Origin: Sordaria brevicollis
Lineage: Eukaryota; Ascomycota; Sordariomycetes; Sordariales; Sordariaceae
Assembly (NCBI GenBank): GCA_033439795.1
Contig: JAUTDP010000004.1
Span: forward strand, 434,001-498,000
DNA: 64,000 bases
Direction of reading: 5' to 3'
A program made the translations under genes and the position numbers. Position 1 is the first letter of the stretch; every line of letters begins with the position of its first letter. The notes beneath the pieces are model-generated. The model saw only the letters and a list, made by a program, of their open reading frames with translations, did no database searches and was not told the origin of the DNA. Positions 61,438 through 64,000 of this stretch are shown piece by piece.

Positions 61438-61716
61438 TTACGGCTCAACAAAACTCCCTTCCACATAACTCCGATCCACCGGTTGCGTATACAAGCGAAG
61501 CAAGATCCTCCAGCGAGTGAGAGGAAGGTGGTGAGCGCGAAAGGGAAAGAGGGCGCGGCCGCGTCGTGAGGTAGCGGTGATTAGACAAGCTACCAGGCAG
61601 TAAAAAAGGGTGAATTTGACCAGTAGGAGCAAGAGGAAGATTTGAGTTGGCGACATGGAGTGCATTGTTGGCCAATGGCGGATGGATGGGAAGGTGGGAG
61701 TTGGAAGGGGAGCCAT
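61438..61716 (-). CDS. Possible small membrane protein (hypothetical)
   Basis: Not recognised. The ATG at 61716 has a good context (AAACATGGCT) and opens a 92-aa frame, MAPLPTPTFPSIRHWPTMHS. A clear hydrophobic helix follows, MSPTQIFLLLLLVKFTLFYC LVACLI as one segment, then a basic C-terminal tail (TSRRGRALFPFR...RWRILLRLYTQP). This is a plausible single-pass membrane protein, but single short frames are weak evidence and no splice structure or neighbour supports it. Upstream frame extension to 61950 starts with GTG and is not accepted. Confidence 0.35.
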   Translation of the reverse strand: MAPLPTPTFPSIRHWPTMHSMSPTQIFLLLLLVKFTLFYCLVACLITATSRRGRALFPFRAHHLPLTRWRILLRLYTQPVDRSYVEGSFVEP

Positions 61717-62107
61717 GTTTGGCAGGAAGATGGGGCGTTGAGAGGAAGTTGATGAATAGGAGGGCTGTAGAGAGGGGAGGAAAGAGAAGAAGAGAAAGTG
61801 GAAGGAGAGGAGAGGGGAGGAGGGTGTGGGGAGGGTGAGAGATAATTCTAGGATGTAGAACGCGCTCCATGTAAACGCGTGTTTGCGATTGTAACTCGAG
61901 GTAGGTTTAGGCGGGTCCTCGAGCATGTCTCCTCCCGAGCCCTTCACCACATGGTGCTGGCTCTACATACCTTTTCTCGTACGTTTTTTGCACTGTGCCC
62001 TACATACAAGCCGCCATGCGTGCCGGCGCCTTGTCTCCAGCATTCGGTACACGAGTCCATTACGTTTTAGTTCATAGACAATAAAGCTGATTTGGCAATA
62101 TTTAATT
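61717..62107. other. Intergenic sequence
   Basis: A purine-rich plus strand (61730-61840, GGAGAGGAGAGGGG) is probably the pyrimidine-rich 5' leader of the small minus-strand frame. Nothing else is seen. Confidence 0.35.
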
Positions 62108-62347
62108 GTGGCTACCTATTTATCTACTCTGACTAAGCTATTACCCCCATTGCCATCACCCGAAGAGGCTGTCCCGCTCCTTTGGACCCTGGTGGCTGTC
62201 GCCTGCGGCATCACCGCCGCGTCTTATGTTTCCTCTTGGTGCCATAGTCTCTACTTTCGGGGCATTGTAAACCCTGGAAAGCTTTCACCATTTCTATCTT
62301 TCTTCTCCCATCTACGCCAGTCTGTTGTCCATAAGCCCATGCTCTGA
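62108..62347 (+). pseudogene. Hydrophobic fragment without start codon
   Basis: An open frame beginning at GTG reads MATYLSTLTKLLPPLPSPEE-like sequence (first residue Val if internal), a membrane helix WTLVAVACGITAASYVSSW, then CHSLYFRGIVNPGKLSPFLS and a stop at 62345-62347. The layout of a helix then a short polar stretch recalls the N-terminal anchor of a microsomal enzyme, but no motif confirms it. The lack of an ATG suggests a gene fragment or a chance frame. Confidence 0.25.
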
Positions 62348-62359
62348 ACCGTCGGGCTG

Positions 62360-62705
62360 CTTAAATCCACTGTGTCTCCTGCTTAAATCCACGGTATTTT
62401 GCAATAACCTCCAAGAGGGCACGGGCTAAGTATCGCTGAGGTACTTCATATCCGCCCGTATCGGAGCACTTCCACTTCTTGAAGACGGGCATTTTCAATA
62501 TTACCGAACAACACTAAGCGAGCCATTCAAGAAAAACCCGTCTTTCAAAGCTCCAATCCAATTTAGCGCCTATAAGCATTCAAACCTTGCGTTTTTTCAT
62601 TGCCTCCTTTCCTCGCATAATCGCTGGAAAACTCAGTTATAATAGCGCCCGTAGTAAACCAGCCTTGAAGTACTCCGTGGATTTAAGCAGGGGAACACAT
62701 GTCTG
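62360..62705. mobile_element. Inverted-repeat element (MITE-like)
   Basis: A 17-base perfect inverted repeat, CCTGCTTAAATCCACGG at 62379-62395 and its complement at 62675-62691, extends outward imperfectly (TGTGTCTC against TGTGTTCC). It encloses about 280 bases without a gene. A second direct copy of TGCTTAAATCCAC lies just outside the left arm (62361-62374). This is consistent with a small non-autonomous transposon relic; no target duplication was fixed. Confidence 0.5.
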
Positions 62706-62718
62706 TTCCACACAAGAG

Positions 62719-63369
62719 ATGGATGAGATATTCGGTCTGGCCAATCACATCGTCGCTGGGGCCGATTTGGGAAAGTGGGACACAGCGCTAGTGCAGCCAC
62801 GGATCAGAGTCTATTTGGACGTCGGGCAAGTAGTAGACAGCTGTTCAGTGAGGACTCGTGTGGGCATGAGGCGGTTGTTGATGTGGTCGGCGAGCAGCGA
62901 GGTCCGGCACTGTCGTGAGTGTGAGGAAGCCGGCCTTGGGAACCGAAGGACGTTCGTTTTAGTTCGCGGTCGGTCGTCTTTGTTACGTGCTTTGGAATTC
63001 GAATCGATCACTCTCCTCGGGCATTTGCAACGGCGGGTCGTTCGCTCGATGGGTCGTGGGCAGTGCCGCGCTGCGCATGGGATGCGATGTTGGTTTGGAC
63101 AACATCCTTTGGATATGCCAGGTGTCTTCCAGTCTGCAGCCATGGCTCGATCGTCGCATGAATCTGGTTATCCACGGATTAGCCGCAAGACACCGATAAA
63201 AGGCAGAGAATCCATTGTCACGCTGCTCAACTTGTCACTCCTTCTTCCTCAAACTCCCGTATCCAACAACGGCGGGACACGAGCACCCACCGAGACTAAC
63301 AAGCGGACCGCTTCGGCAACTAAACACCTCGTGGCATTCGGCCGCATCGTGGCCCTCGTCGACGTGTGA
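62719..63369 (+). CDS. Weak hypothetical open frame
   Basis: Not recognised. The ATG at 62719 opens a 216-codon frame (MDEIFGLANHIVAGADLGKW, then ALVQPRIRVYLDVGQVVD) through to FGRIVALVDV. It starts just outside the inverted-repeat element. The first 60 residues look protein-like, but the remainder is Arg/Ser-rich with no motif, and overlapping frames are also open in this GC-rich stretch (for example 62987-63199, ICNGGSFARWVVGSAALRMG). It could be one exon of a gene with introns I cannot resolve, or a decayed gene. Confidence 0.25.
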   Translation: MDEIFGLANHIVAGADLGKWDTALVQPRIRVYLDVGQVVDSCSVRTRVGMRRLLMWSASSEVRHCRECEEAGLGNRRTFVLVRGRSSLLRALEFESITLLGHLQRRVVRSMGRGQCRAAHGMRCWFGQHPLDMPGVFQSAAMARSSHESGYPRISRKTPIKGRESIVTLLNLSLLLPQTPVSNNGGTRAPTETNKRTASATKHLVAFGRIVALVDV

Positions 63370-64000
63370 ATGGACTCTCTCGATGGGTCCACGGTACTTG
63401 CGACTACCGCTGGCCTTCGGACACGACGGGTCACTGGGTCTCGCATTCGAGCTTTGGTGCTATCTTCGAGGCCTTGGGTCCCTGGAGCGAGTGGCATCTA
63501 GACCGCTAGCAACATCGATCTGGTACCGTGCTGTTCCGGCAGGTTGGGTTCGTCGCGTTTCTACTGATGGTACGACACTAGCGTCTAGTGGGGGTACGAA
63601 AGGACGCCAGAGGGCTTGGTAGCGAATGGGCTCAGCGGCACGGATCATGCCACGGGACGGCAAGCCCGGCGTTACGACGACGTTCGTTCGATCATCCGGT
63701 CGTGGCTCGCGCAATATGATTTCGACAACGTCGCTTCGGGCGGGATTCCAGCCCTGGCAAGAAATCAGGGGAAAAGAACTTCGAGTGTCCTTGGCGGGGT
63801 GCAATCATGGTGGAAAGCAGGATTGAATATGCCCTTTCCGAGGGTGCGACCAATGGCGACGAATGCAGTCAGCATGGCTCGACGACGGCGACGAGAAGGG
63901 CGACGGTCAGTGCACGTGATAGGGGGTGCTGTTCGGATGGCAGTGGAGATGGGCATGGTGTCGGTCGTAGGAGACTGGAGAGCCACATGCAGACCTCAAA
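63370..64000. other. GC-rich sequence to the window end, unresolved
   Basis: Several frames are open on both strands. A plus frame from about 63586 runs to the window end without a stop (RQARRYDDVRSIIRSWLAQY, then NVASGGIPALARNQGK), and minus frames 63460-63804 and 63765-63986 oppose it. A short stretch near 63390-63510 reads CDYRWPSDTTGHWVSHSSFG and ends in a stop. A gene continuing past the window edge is possible; strand and exons cannot be decided here. Confidence 0.3.

Noticed and set aside
62108..62347. Cytochrome P450 N-terminus
   Set aside because: Only a membrane helix and a short polar stretch are present; no proline-rich hinge or later P450 motifs (ExxR, heme loop) follow.
1..64000. 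Telomere repeats, rRNA genes, CRISPR arrays
   Set aside because: No TTAGGG arrays, no rRNA-like conserved stretches and no regularly spaced repeats with unique spacers were seen.

Overview
This window looks like a filamentous ascomycete chromosome, most likely Neurospora or a close relative in the Sordariales. Genes are split by short introns with GT...CTAAC...YAG signals. Two large AT-rich blocks (about 1-8650 and 36545-57080) have lost nearly all TpG and most CpA while keeping CpG, which is the signature of repeat-induced point mutation (RIP). No gene in the window reads like bacterial or organellar DNA.

Layout. Block 1 (1-8650) is a RIP-destroyed repeat with traces of Ty3/gypsy reverse transcriptase and integrase on the minus strand. 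The euchromatic stretch 8660-36540 holds, in order: a JEN1-type carboxylate transporter (9472-11804, +); a YVC1-type vacuolar TRP cation channel (13444-15597, -); a large low-complexity, probably nuclear repeat protein (16515-19482, -); a METTL16-type RNA m6A methyltransferase (19908-21531, -), divergent from an XAP5/FAM50 protein (22056-23648, +); a Ser/Thr-rich membrane protein (24013-24744, -); and a long gene-poor interval to about 29.3 kb. A group of unrecognised lineage-type genes follows (29378-36543, all +). Its last member, a Q/N/S-rich protein, runs straight into block 2.

Block 2 (36545-57080) contains a structurally complete but RIP-killed LTR retrotransposon (42012-49443). It has two 282-bp LTRs, a 5-bp target-site duplication and a polypurine tract. 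Next to it is a RIP-killed DNA-transposase-like region on the plus strand (about 50.0-53.4 kb), with unassigned mutated sequence on both sides.

The last 7 kb (57.1-64 kb) is unmutated. It starts with an intact four-exon gene (57124-58195), which is a paralogue of the gene at 32079-34527 on the other side of block 2. Three broken paralogues of the same family follow head to tail (about 58.85, 59.7 and 60.8 kb). The family has two conserved segments and conserved phase-0 intron positions, and I do not recognise it. This expanding and decaying family beside RIP heterochromatin is the best candidate for something undescribed here. Beyond 61.4 kb there are only weak open frames and an inverted-repeat element.

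The conserved housekeeping genes (transporter, channel, methyltransferase, XAP5) act in separate processes and form no pathway. Intron and start calls are from reading splice signals and frame by eye; no alignment or search was run.
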